From the NCBI GenBank assembly GCA_013215375.1, contig JABSRB010000034.1:1-61458 (forward strand): a DNA stretch of 61,458 bases, read 5' to 3'. The stretch is from Oceanospirillaceae bacterium. GTDB taxonomy: Bacteria > Pseudomonadota > Gammaproteobacteria > Pseudomonadales > Balneatricaceae. Below, one piece after another: positions 27,536 through 35,164 of the stretch (position 1 is the first letter of the stretch; each line of letters opens with the position of its first letter). The notes under the pieces are model-generated. The model saw only the letters and a list, made by a program, of their open reading frames with translations, was not told the origin of the DNA and did no database searches. The position numbers were made by a program, and so were the translations under genes.

Positions 27536-27835
27536 TCACATTGCCATTGGCTGGACATCTCTCTCAATTATTTTACCGCTATGCTCTGTTGCTATTTTTA
27601 AGTCGTAATCTATTTGTAAGTTCATCCAGCTTTGGGCATCGGTTCTGAAGTATTTGGCTAAACGTAAAGCAGTATCAGGGGAAATGCCTCTACGCTCCTT
27701 GAGTATTTCACCTATTCGACTAGAAGGTACTCGCAATGCCAGAGAGAGGGCATTCGCCGATAGGCCCAAAGGAATGAGGTATTCTTCTTTTAATATCTCG
27801 CCTGGGTGTATAGCTCTCATATTATTTGTAATCAT
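27536..27835 (-). CDS. higA: HigA family antitoxin
   Basis: 99 residues; begins near MRAIHPGEILKEEYLIPLGL, the HigA signature, followed by an XRE helix-turn-helix (SANALSLALRVPSSRIGEIL) and RRGISPDTALRLAKYF. Downstream of higB on the same strand, 10 bases apart. Neutralises HigB and represses the operon. Confidence 0.92.
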   Translation of the reverse strand: MITNNMRAIHPGEILKEEYLIPLGLSANALSLALRVPSSRIGEILKERRGISPDTALRLAKYFRTDAQSWMNLQIDYDLKIATEHSGKIIERDVQPMAM

Positions 27836-27845
27836 AATTATTGCC

Positions 27846-28124
27846 TTAATGATAATCGGTTATTTCAACATCAAATGCATTGTTATCTTCCCATCGGAAA
27901 CATAAGCGCCATTGCTGATTGATGCGAATGCTGTGCTGCCCTTTTCTATTTCCTGATAATTGTTCTAGCCGATTCCCTGGCGGGCTTCTCAAAAAGTCGA
28001 TTGTTGCTGCCATATCAAGTAAGTGAAGCTTCCTTTCCGCTTGTCTTTGGAATGCTTTAAATTGACGTGGATTGCCCCCAGCAAAAAGTTGAGCTGTATT
28101 TTTATCGGAAAATGATTTAATCAT
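27846..28124 (-). CDS. higB: HigB-type RelE/ParE toxin
   Basis: 92 residues from the ATG at 28124 (MIKSFSDKNTAQLF). Contains LDMAATIDFLRSPPGNRLEQ and SIRINQQWRLCFRW, the HigB core with catalytic-type basic residues. The frame extends upstream without good support. First in a HigBA pair. Ribosome-dependent mRNA cleavage is expected. Confidence 0.9.
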   Translation of the reverse strand: MIKSFSDKNTAQLFAGGNPRQFKAFQRQAERKLHLLDMAATIDFLRSPPGNRLEQLSGNRKGQHSIRINQQWRLCFRWEDNNAFDVEITDYH

Positions 28125-28340
28125 AAAGGTATTATATAACGTCTTTCGTATAACGCAATGCGTATAGTCAGTCACTAGTTCAGCTATGAGCTAAAAATAT
28201 AAGTTATGGGTAAAAAAAGTTTCGGGTAGTTGGCTGTGAGTCAAAAGATTAGAAGTTAAAAAGGCAGTAACGTGCAAAAGGGTACAAATGAAATGCTAAG
28301 CCCGAAACCTGATACCTATTGAAATTATGGTGCTTTGTAT

Positions 28341-28680
28341 TTCCTCTGTGTAGCGTAGCGCCTCTGTGATCTCGGTGGTGGGAAAAGATTGTCTTAGATC
28401 AGTGGTCGTTAGTCGTTAGCTAAAAGATGAAGAATTAAAACATTAGTTTTACCACAGAGGGCTCGGAGGAGGGATTAAAAGCTAATAAGTCATTAGTCGT
28501 TAGTCGTTAGTTAAAAAATTAAGGGATAAAAAGACTAGTTTTACCACAGAGGTCACGGAGAGCACGGAGGAGGGATTAAAAGATTTAAATGAAAAGTGAC
28601 GAGTTGTGGGTTTCGAGTAGCGAGCTGTAAGCCAAATGATTTGAAACCTGAAACCTGAAACCTGAAACCTGAAACCTGGT
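28341..28680. repeat. CTCTGTG repeat with two right arms and a GAAACCT array
   Basis: Left arm CCTCTGTGTAGCGTAGCGCC (28344), right arms at 28443 (TTTTACCACAGAGGGCTCGG) and 28538 (TTTTACCACAGAGGTCACGG), with TTAGTCG heptamers between. Trailer GAGGAGGGATTAAAAGAT leads into five perfect GAAACCT units (28643-28677). The unit at 28640 shares text with 22970-22992, where there are only two. Confidence 0.7.
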
Positions 28681-28765
28681 TTATGTATATTGTATTTGTT
28701 ATAACAAAGAGTATAATTTTGTACATAATAAAGTACGTTTTTGTGTTGTATGTTGAGGTGAGTTT

Positions 28766-29053
28766 ATGTCTATTCAATTAATATTGGCTGAAAAAACAGT
28801 ATCAGTGACAGAGCTTAGAAAAAAGCCGTGTGATTACTTTTTAGATGAGCCGGTTGCGGTGCTGTCTAATAATAAAACAGCGGGCTATATGATAAGCGCC
28901 AAGCTTTACGAGCAAATGGTAGCGCTTATAGAGTCTCAATCTAAAACCTCCCGATTTAGACCTTCTCAAGCTCGGCTTGCTCAGATTTCTGCACATAGTA
29001 GCGCTAGTCTGCTTGCTACCTCAGATAAAGAGTTAGGCGATTTTTCAGAGTGA
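28766..29053 (+). CDS. yafN: YafN-like (Phd/YefM family) antitoxin
   Basis: 95 residues. ILAEKTVSVTELRKKPCDYF and PVAVLSNNKTAGYMISAKLY align by eye along most of E. coli YafN, as does RFRPSQARLAQI near the C-terminus. RBS TGAGGTGAG. Its last codons overlap the start of the truncated yafO (GTGA). Likely still able to bind DNA; its toxin partner is broken. Confidence 0.9.
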   Translation: MSIQLILAEKTVSVTELRKKPCDYFLDEPVAVLSNNKTAGYMISAKLYEQMVALIESQSKTSRFRPSQARLAQISAHSSASLLATSDKELGDFSE

Positions 29054-29172
29054 TACGGGTATTTAAAAGTAGTATTATTCGTCAAATATTAAGTTCTGAA
29101 GAGCTTGACGCGCTGATTGACGATTTTAAAAGTCATAAAATGACAGGGATAGTCCCTGACAAGAAACTATAA
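29050..29172 (+). pseudogene. yafO: Truncated yafO toxin gene
   Basis: GTG start overlapping the yafN stop. The 40-residue product (IRVFKSSIIRQILSSEELDA, then LIDDFKSHKMTGIVPDKKL) matches the first third of YafO (about 132 residues in E. coli), then stops at TAA. No YafO-like text is seen in the next 250 bases in any frame, so the rest is deleted rather than frameshifted. The mRNA-interferase core is missing. Confidence 0.85.
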
Positions 29173-29430
29173 ATTAAGGCAGCTTTATCGTTAGGATATT
29201 TGTTAGCAGCATCATTAAAAATGCGTTTAGTTAGTGCGTTCATGCTCGAGGAGTAGGCTCTAATTATTATTTGATAAGCTTAATACGGAGTTGACCTGTA
29301 GCCAACATCGGAGAATAAAGAAGGTGGCGGGAACAAAAGGCTGCATATAATTAGTTAGTTAAAAAAGCTATGAGCTAGAAGCTAGAAGCAGTGATGTAAA
29401 AAGTGGATGTTCCATATCTTTCAATTGGTA

Positions 29431-30429
29431 CTAAATGATGCAGGTTTCCCTATAAGCGCCAGGAGGAGAGCCAGTCCAAGTGCTGTAAGCTCGAACGAAG
29501 GAGTTTGATTCTTGAAAGCCTAATAGGAATGATATTTCACCTAGTGATAACTTCGAATTTTTCAAATAGTGCTGTGCAAGGTTATGGCGAACAGCTTGCA
29601 GAACAGCTTGGTAATTGTGGGTTTCTATTGTCAGCTTTCGCTGTAAAGTTCTCTTGCTCATCGCCAACTTTTCAGCAACATGTTCAATAGTGCTTTCACC
29701 TGCTGGCAGCGTTTCTAATAAAACGGCTTTGACTCTATCGACTATCGTTGCAGCCGTCTCCAAATCTGCTAGTTTTTGATCAAGTTTCGTTTCAAAGTAA
29801 CTCCACATAGGCGTGTTTTTTGTTAAAAAAGGAGCTTTTGCATCGGTTGCTGTAAACCGAATTGCGGTCTTTCCGCCCAGTACTAACTGGCAGCCAAAGA
29901 ACTCTTCATATTCAGCGATGTTTATTGGTAATTCTGGCAGTTCGACACTGATAGGTTCAATGTGCTGCCTTGTTGCGAGCCGTGAAAGCTGGGTAAAGAA
30001 AACCATTTCTGTCAGAGAGAGTGAACGCGGTAATGGTTCTTCATACCCATAGCAGGTCACTATTAATTGAGTATATTCATCTTTAATAGTTACGGCTAAA
30101 TCCATAGGACCAATCAACGGCTTATATTGACTGATGCGTAAAACAGCGCAATTGAGATTTGCACTGCAAAGCGCAGCAAAAATGGGTACGTCAAAAGATT
30201 CTACAGACAATACCCGCGCTATAAGGAGCGGAACTTGACGGTTTCCTGCGGCTTTATCGATACCTCCCCATAATTGAAAGTACTCTTTAGAGGAAAGGGT
30301 GGCAGATTCTAAATTAAAAAGATCTGCAGGCAGCTGTGCATGCATGAGTATTTCATTAGTATCCAATTCCATGTCATTGAACAATACTTTCCAATTAGGG
30401 GATACAGCAAACCTGCTCGCTCTTTTCAT
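29431..30429 (-). CDS. AraC family transcriptional regulator
   Basis: 332 residues: an N-terminal arabinose-binding-like/OruR-type domain (about 1-210) and a C-terminal double helix-turn-helix (AEKLAMSKRTLQRKL; GEISFLLGFQESNSFVRAYS). Length and layout fit the AraC_bd plus HTH_18 group that often regulates lipid or alkane metabolism. Encoded 32 bases downstream of an SDR gene on the same strand, so probably its regulator. Confidence 0.88.
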   Translation of the reverse strand: MKRASRFAVSPNWKVLFNDMELDTNEILMHAQLPADLFNLESATLSSKEYFQLWGGIDKAAGNRQVPLLIARVLSVESFDVPIFAALCSANLNCAVLRISQYKPLIGPMDLAVTIKDEYTQLIVTCYGYEEPLPRSLSLTEMVFFTQLSRLATRQHIEPISVELPELPINIAEYEEFFGCQLVLGGKTAIRFTATDAKAPFLTKNTPMWSYFETKLDQKLADLETAATIVDRVKAVLLETLPAGESTIEHVAEKLAMSKRTLQRKLTIETHNYQAVLQAVRHNLAQHYLKNSKLSLGEISFLLGFQESNSFVRAYSTWTGSPPGAYRETCII

Positions 30430-30461
30430 ATCAATGTCTCAATGGGTTATTCTTATTTATA

Positions 30462-31253
30462 TCAGGCGCTTGCTTTTTTTTCCATGGTTTGACGAGAAAT
30501 ACTCAATACTAATTTTCTAGGCATCAATGGGATAATCCAGTTCAGCATGAATTTGAGTGATGATTGATTGAACGCGACCAACGTACCTTTTTCCATCGCT
30601 TGATAACCACACAAAGCAACTGACTCAGGGGATTTTGCATTTTTCCAAACATCCACACCTTCTAAATTACCAGCAGTAACAAAGCCAGTGGCAACAGCGC
30701 CGGGACAAAGTACAGTCGCTGTCACATTGTATTCTTTTACTTCTTCGGCTATCGCTTGTGTAAATGATGTGACGTAGGCTTTTGTCGCATAATAAACGGC
30801 CTGAAGAGGGCCAGGCATGAAGGAAGCCGTTGATGAAACATTCAATATACGTCCTTGATTGCGTTCTACCATACCGGTTAAATAGAGGTGGGTGAGAGCA
30901 GTCAAAGTCAGCATGTTTAGTTGCATCATCGCTTGTTCAACGACTAGTTCTCTTTCATGAAATAGACCATGACCACCAAATCCTGCATTGTTGATTAGCG
31001 TGCTTATTTTTAGCTGCAGAGCTTCTGTCTGTTGAAAAATTCTCTGTGCAGATTCTTCCTTTGATAAATCTTCTACTATGACAGTTACTTGTATTTCATA
31101 CTGCGCTTCAAGCTCAGTTTTCAAAGCCTCTAGCTTATCCTTTGAACGCGCTACTAGGACTAAATTGCCGCCTTTTTTTGCGTGGATTCGCGCTAGTTCC
31201 AAGCCTATACCGCCTGATGCTCCGGTAATGAGTGCAGTATTGGATGTCGTCAT
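30462..31253 (-). CDS. Short-chain dehydrogenase/reductase
   Basis: 263 residues. NAD(P) motif TGASGGIG at 8-15, NNAGFGG, catalytic Ser in LNVSSTASF and YATKAYV (Tyr and Lys present). Classical SDR, cytoplasmic, though the C-terminus (FMLNWIIPLMPRKLVLSI) is hydrophobic. Basic residue at NLVLVARSKDKL suggests NADPH. Operon partner of an AraC regulator. Substrate unknown. Confidence 0.9.
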   Translation of the reverse strand: MTTSNTALITGASGGIGLELARIHAKKGGNLVLVARSKDKLEALKTELEAQYEIQVTVIVEDLSKEESAQRIFQQTEALQLKISTLINNAGFGGHGLFHERELVVEQAMMQLNMLTLTALTHLYLTGMVERNQGRILNVSSTASFMPGPLQAVYYATKAYVTSFTQAIAEEVKEYNVTATVLCPGAVATGFVTAGNLEGVDVWKNAKSPESVALCGYQAMEKGTLVAFNQSSLKFMLNWIIPLMPRKLVLSISRQTMEKKASA

Positions 31254-31445
31254 TTTAGTTACTCGCTATTTTTAAGAAGGTGTAATAAGTATATGAGACT
31301 TAATGACACAGCACATTAGCGAAAGACGACATGTATTATGCAGATCGTGCCGCGTTGAATATTTAAAATAACAATATTAGAGTCTATTTTTTTTTGGGGG
31401 GGGAGGGGTCAATAGAGCTATGAGCTAGCAGCTATGAGGAGATTG

Positions 31446-31737
31446 TCTTCTCCTCAGAGTAGCGCAGCGCCTCTGTGACCTCTGTGGTGGAAAAATCTTG
31501 TCTTGGGTCATGGTCGTTAGTTAAAAGATTAGGGCCTAAAAGATTGGTTTTACCACAGAGGGCACGGAGATCACGGAGGAGGGATTAATAGATTTAAGTG
31601 AAAAGTGACGAGTTTAAGAACAAAAGATTAAAACCAGAAACTAAAGGGCGGTAGCGGGCAAAAAATGTAGCGGTAAAAAAGGCTACAAGCATAAAGACTG
31701 AGCCCGATACCCGATACCCGATACCCGATACCCGATA
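31446..31737. repeat. CTCTGTG repeat with CCCGATA heptamer array
   Basis: Left arm AGAGTAGCGCAGCGCCTCTG (31457) and CCTCTGTGGTGGAAAAA; loop with TGGTCGTTAGTT; right arm GGTTTTACCACAGAGGGCAC; trailer GAGGAGGGATTAATAGAT; then five perfect CCCGATA units at 31703-31737. A different heptamer occupies the same relative place as GAAACCT at 28643. Confidence 0.7.
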
Positions 31738-32089
31738 CTTTTTCAATACATTCCATCCAGATAAACATACAGTAAAACTGTTGCCTAAAAACAACATAAC
31801 TATCTGTAGTTATTAAAGATTTTGAAAAACCGATATGTTAATGTTTATCATTCAAAAGCTAAATGAGCGGTGTTTTATGTGCTCTTTGATATATAACGGT
31901 TTGTTTTGAAAATATTTTTATGAGACTTATACCTGGATTTAAATACCGCCCTCAAAGATATGGATAAGTCATCTCCTTATGTAGTTACGGCTTTCGAGAG
32001 TCCGCGTCCATAGAATTAGAAATGAGCTGACGATAAGTTAGTGCACAACATTGATAATACAAAAAGCCAATCAGGGAATGACTGCAAAG
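31738..32089. other. Intergenic region before the MazG-like gene
   Basis: AT-rich, with no supported gene or clear terminator. The promoter of the MazG-like gene should lie here. A TATAT-rich patch (31880-31920) is the best candidate region. Confidence 0.25.
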
Positions 32090-32440
32090 ATGGATGATTT
32101 CGAAGTTTTAAAGATAAAGCTAAAAAAGTTTGCCGATGATCGTGATTGGGATCAATTCCATTCGCCTAAAAACCTGTCGATGGCATTAAGTGTTGAAGCA
32201 TCTGAGCTGGTGGAGTGTTTTCAATGGCTCACTGAAAAAGAGTCACAAAACCTAACCTCAGAGCAATTATCAGCGGTGGTTGATGAAATTGCTGACGTAC
32301 AGGTTTATCTATTGCGTTTGGCAACCAAGCTGGATGTGAATATATTGGATGCTGTTGAGCAAAAGATGGTGAAGAATGCAGCTAAATATCCTGCTGATAA
32401 GGTGAGGGGGAGTGCTAAGAAATATGATCAGTATGAATGA
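32090..32440 (+). CDS. MazG-like nucleotide pyrophosphohydrolase
   Basis: 116 residues from the ATG at 32090. FADDRDWDQFHSPKNLSMAL, then EASELVECFQW and DEIADVQVYLLRLA give the EExxE...ExxD metal-binding pattern of the dimeric MazG/iMazG/RS21-C6 group, which hydrolyses dNTPs such as dCTP. Lies just upstream of the restriction locus but separated by about 100 bases of repeat, so co-transcription is possible, not certain. Such genes are common in defence islands. Confidence 0.87.
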   Translation: MDDFEVLKIKLKKFADDRDWDQFHSPKNLSMALSVEASELVECFQWLTEKESQNLTSEQLSAVVDEIADVQVYLLRLATKLDVNILDAVEQKMVKNAAKYPADKVRGSAKKYDQYE

Positions 32441-32542
32441 GAAAGTGCAGCTGGGAAGCTATGAGCTACAAGCTAGAAAGCAGTAATTGTCGATGGTGAA
32501 AAAGGTGGATGTCCCATACCTCCCCATACTTGAGGTTTGTTA

Positions 32543-33841
32543 ATGGAAATACAAATTGGTGATGTTTTAAGGTATAAAAAACCAGCGTGTCATAATAATC
32601 GGTATGAGGGTGGGTTCCTTAATTTTCATTTCATGATCCAAAAAACAGATATTAATCGGTTACAGTTGGAAAAAGGAATAAATCCAGCTGCTGCAATTAT
32701 GACAAGCGATTGTGGAAAAGTAAGACCTGCCATTTTGGTCTCCACAAGCCCTAACAAAAAAGGTACTGCTGAAACGCCTTGGCAGGATTATTATGATAGC
32801 GATAATGGCCATATTAGATACTTTGGTGATAATAAAGAGCCTAGCAAAGATCCTGCTCAAGCACCTGGAAATAAAGCGTTATTAGCGGCATTTCGGCTCG
32901 CACATTCACATGACCCATTAGAGCGATTACAAACACCACCTATATTGTTTTTTAAACGTGTAACCGTCGATGGTAAAGCAAAAGGTTTCCCAATGTTTCA
33001 AGGGCTAGGAGTTATCAATAGTATTGAGTTGGTATCCCAGTGGGACAATAAATTACAGCGCTCTTTTACCAACTATGCTTTTGATTTTACAGTATTGTGT
33101 ATGATGAAAGAGCACGACACCTTTGAGTGGGACTGGATTAATGCTCGTAGAGATAAGAACTTCTCAGTGCTTGACACAAACTTAAAGGCTCCCGCTAGTT
33201 GGAATCTTTGGCTAAAAGAAGGGGTTAATTCTTTAAGTAAAGCTCGACGACGAGTTTCAAAATTATTGGTTGTCAAAAGTGAAGAGCAAAAACCTCAACC
33301 TGGCTCTCTGCAGGAAATGCAGCTGCAAAGCATATACAGTTTCTATGATGGAAGAAAACATAAGTTCGAAGCATTGGCAGAATGGGTGGCGCAACGGGTT
33401 ATAGGAAAGGATATAGGGATCTATCAGCAAGGCTGGATAACACGTGGTTCTAGTGATGGCGGCGCTGATTTTATAGGAAAGGTAACTTTGGGCAGTGATT
33501 TCTCCAAAGTTGAATTAATTGTACTTGGACAAGCCAAATGTGAAGTTCTGACTAGTCCTACAGGCGGTAATCATATTGCCAGAACGGTTGCACGACTTAA
33601 AAGAGGTTGGATAGGTGCCTATGTGACTACTAGCTATTTTTCTGACGCAGTACAGCGAGAAATCATTGAAGATAAATACCCTATTATTCTAATCAACGGT
33701 AAAAGAATTGTAGAAGAGGTATCTAAGTTTTTGCATGAGAGCGAAGAATATCAAACAATAAATGAGTTTCTGGATTTTATGCTTAAGAGTTACCCAGAAA
33801 GGCTTAAACAACGTGAGCCTGAAGAGATACTTAATGCATAG
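32543..33841 (+). CDS. Restriction endonuclease with Mrr-type catalytic domain
   Basis: 432 residues from the ATG at 32543 (TGAGG upstream). The C-terminal domain (about 270-400) shows GGADFIGKV with D309 and, 21 residues on, LGQAKCE with Q330-x-K332, the Mrr/MspJI-like variant of PD-(D/E)xK. The N-terminal 250 residues (KVRPAILVSTSPNKKGTAE, GHIRYFGDNK, PMFQGLGVI) resemble the SRA-like DNA-binding half of AspBHI-type nucleases, by memory and with moderate confidence; those read 5-methylcytosine. Gene order with a cytosine methyltransferase directly downstream makes a restriction role very likely. AT-rich like the rest of this locus. Confidence 0.82.
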   Translation: MEIQIGDVLRYKKPACHNNRYEGGFLNFHFMIQKTDINRLQLEKGINPAAAIMTSDCGKVRPAILVSTSPNKKGTAETPWQDYYDSDNGHIRYFGDNKEPSKDPAQAPGNKALLAAFRLAHSHDPLERLQTPPILFFKRVTVDGKAKGFPMFQGLGVINSIELVSQWDNKLQRSFTNYAFDFTVLCMMKEHDTFEWDWINARRDKNFSVLDTNLKAPASWNLWLKEGVNSLSKARRRVSKLLVVKSEEQKPQPGSLQEMQLQSIYSFYDGRKHKFEALAEWVAQRVIGKDIGIYQQGWITRGSSDGGADFIGKVTLGSDFSKVELIVLGQAKCEVLTSPTGGNHIARTVARLKRGWIGAYVTTSYFSDAVQREIIEDKYPIILINGKRIVEEVSKFLHESEEYQTINEFLDFMLKSYPERLKQREPEEILNA

Positions 33842-33885
33842 TTTAAAAGGCAGTAAATGTTGTTCGCTCACTGAACAAAAAAATG

Positions 33886-33914
33886 TAGGTATATGCCGTA
33901 TCACCTATTATAAT
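33886..33914 (+). promoter_or_regulatory. Candidate promoter and operator before the methyltransferase
   Basis: A perfect -10 TATAAT (33909-33914) lies 33 bases before the methyltransferase ATG. Just upstream, inverted words TAGGT (33886) and ACCTA (33903) with 12 bases between cover the -35 position, where no good TTGACA is seen. This could be a regulated promoter allowing modification enzyme to be made apart from the nuclease. Confidence 0.45.
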
Positions 33915-33946
33915 TCGGTTAATTTTTTTTGGTCGTGTCGTTATTT

Positions 33947-35137
33947 ATGTATAAGCAACTTACTGCAATTGATCTGTTTTCTGGTGCTGGTGGATTTTCG
34001 CTAGCAGCGCACAATTGTGGACTAAAGGTGAAAGCCGCTATTGAATTTGATAAAGCAGCTGCATCAACTTATCAAGATAACTTAATTGATAAGTTAAAAA
34101 CACAAACGAAACTTATTGCTGGAGACATTAATCTAGTAAATATTGCTGATTTGATGTCAGAATTGGATCTTGGTCAAGGTGAACTGGATCTACTTCTTGG
34201 TGGTCCTCCTTGTCAGGGTTTTTCGTCGCACAGATTAAAAGGTTCGGGAATTGATGATCCACGTAATCAGCTTTTAATTAGATATTTTGATTTCGTTAAA
34301 GAGCTTCAGCCAAAGGCTTTTTTAATTGAAAACGTGTCGGGCCTACTATGGAAAAGGCATGAGGATTATCTAGATCAGTTTCTTGCATTAGCTAAAGAAA
34401 ATGATTATCAAGTTAAGTTTTGTAATACGTTGTTATCTAAAGATTACGGGGTTCCTCAAAATCGAAAACGTGTTTTTATTTATGGAGTTAGGAAGGATAT
34501 AGATAAAAAGGGAAAGTTTTTATTTCCACCAGATCCAACACATTTCAACCCGCAAAAAGGTATTCCTAGTTGGCCAACAAGCTCGACTGTTTTTGAAAAG
34601 CCAAGTCAATCAGTTTTACAGCAGTATGTTACTGAATACTATATGCCAGAGTTTGGAATAACAAAGAAAGAAGCTAAACAATTAGTTAAAAAATTGGTGT
34701 TCGGAAAAAAACTGCTCAAAAGAGACCCATGTAATTACCATATGCAACATACTGATTTACTGACAGAAAGGTTCAAGAGTACTAGACTTAATGGCAGCAG
34801 GCTAGATAGTGGGATCACGTTGGATTGCCATAAAACTCATGGTGGCCATAAAGATGTTTATGGTCGAATTATTCTCCACCTGCCTGGTAATACAATTACC
34901 ACTGGATGCAATAATCCTTCTAAAGGCCGTTTTGTTCATCCTTGGTTAGACCATGGCATGACATTAAGGCACGCCGCTAGATTCCAGACTTTTCCTGACT
35001 GGTTTGTGTTTAATGGCACTACAACTGAAAAAGCAAAACAAGTAGGTAATGCAGTGCCGATTTTATTAGGCGAAATATTGATTAACTCTATTAAACAAAA
35101 TATAGAAGCTGTTTTACAGTTAAAGGCTGCAATTTAA
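33947..35137 (+). CDS. DNA (cytosine-5-)-methyltransferase
   Basis: 396 residues from ATG 33947. Motif I DLFSGAGGFSLA (9-20), motif IV GGPPCQGFSSH with catalytic C89, motif VI FLIENVSGLL, motif VIII PQNRKRVFIYGV, and motif X KQVGNAVPILLGE are all in order, so an active enzyme is expected. The target-recognition region (about 200-320) is basic and unlike anything I can assign. Forms the modification half of the locus. Separated from the nuclease by 105 bases with its own candidate promoter. Confidence 0.93.
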   Translation: MYKQLTAIDLFSGAGGFSLAAHNCGLKVKAAIEFDKAAASTYQDNLIDKLKTQTKLIAGDINLVNIADLMSELDLGQGELDLLLGGPPCQGFSSHRLKGSGIDDPRNQLLIRYFDFVKELQPKAFLIENVSGLLWKRHEDYLDQFLALAKENDYQVKFCNTLLSKDYGVPQNRKRVFIYGVRKDIDKKGKFLFPPDPTHFNPQKGIPSWPTSSTVFEKPSQSVLQQYVTEYYMPEFGITKKEAKQLVKKLVFGKKLLKRDPCNYHMQHTDLLTERFKSTRLNGSRLDSGITLDCHKTHGGHKDVYGRIILHLPGNTITTGCNNPSKGRFVHPWLDHGMTLRHAARFQTFPDWFVFNGTTTEKAKQVGNAVPILLGEILINSIKQNIEAVLQLKAAI

Positions 35138-35164
35138 ATTATAGATAATAAGCTAGGAAAGAAA

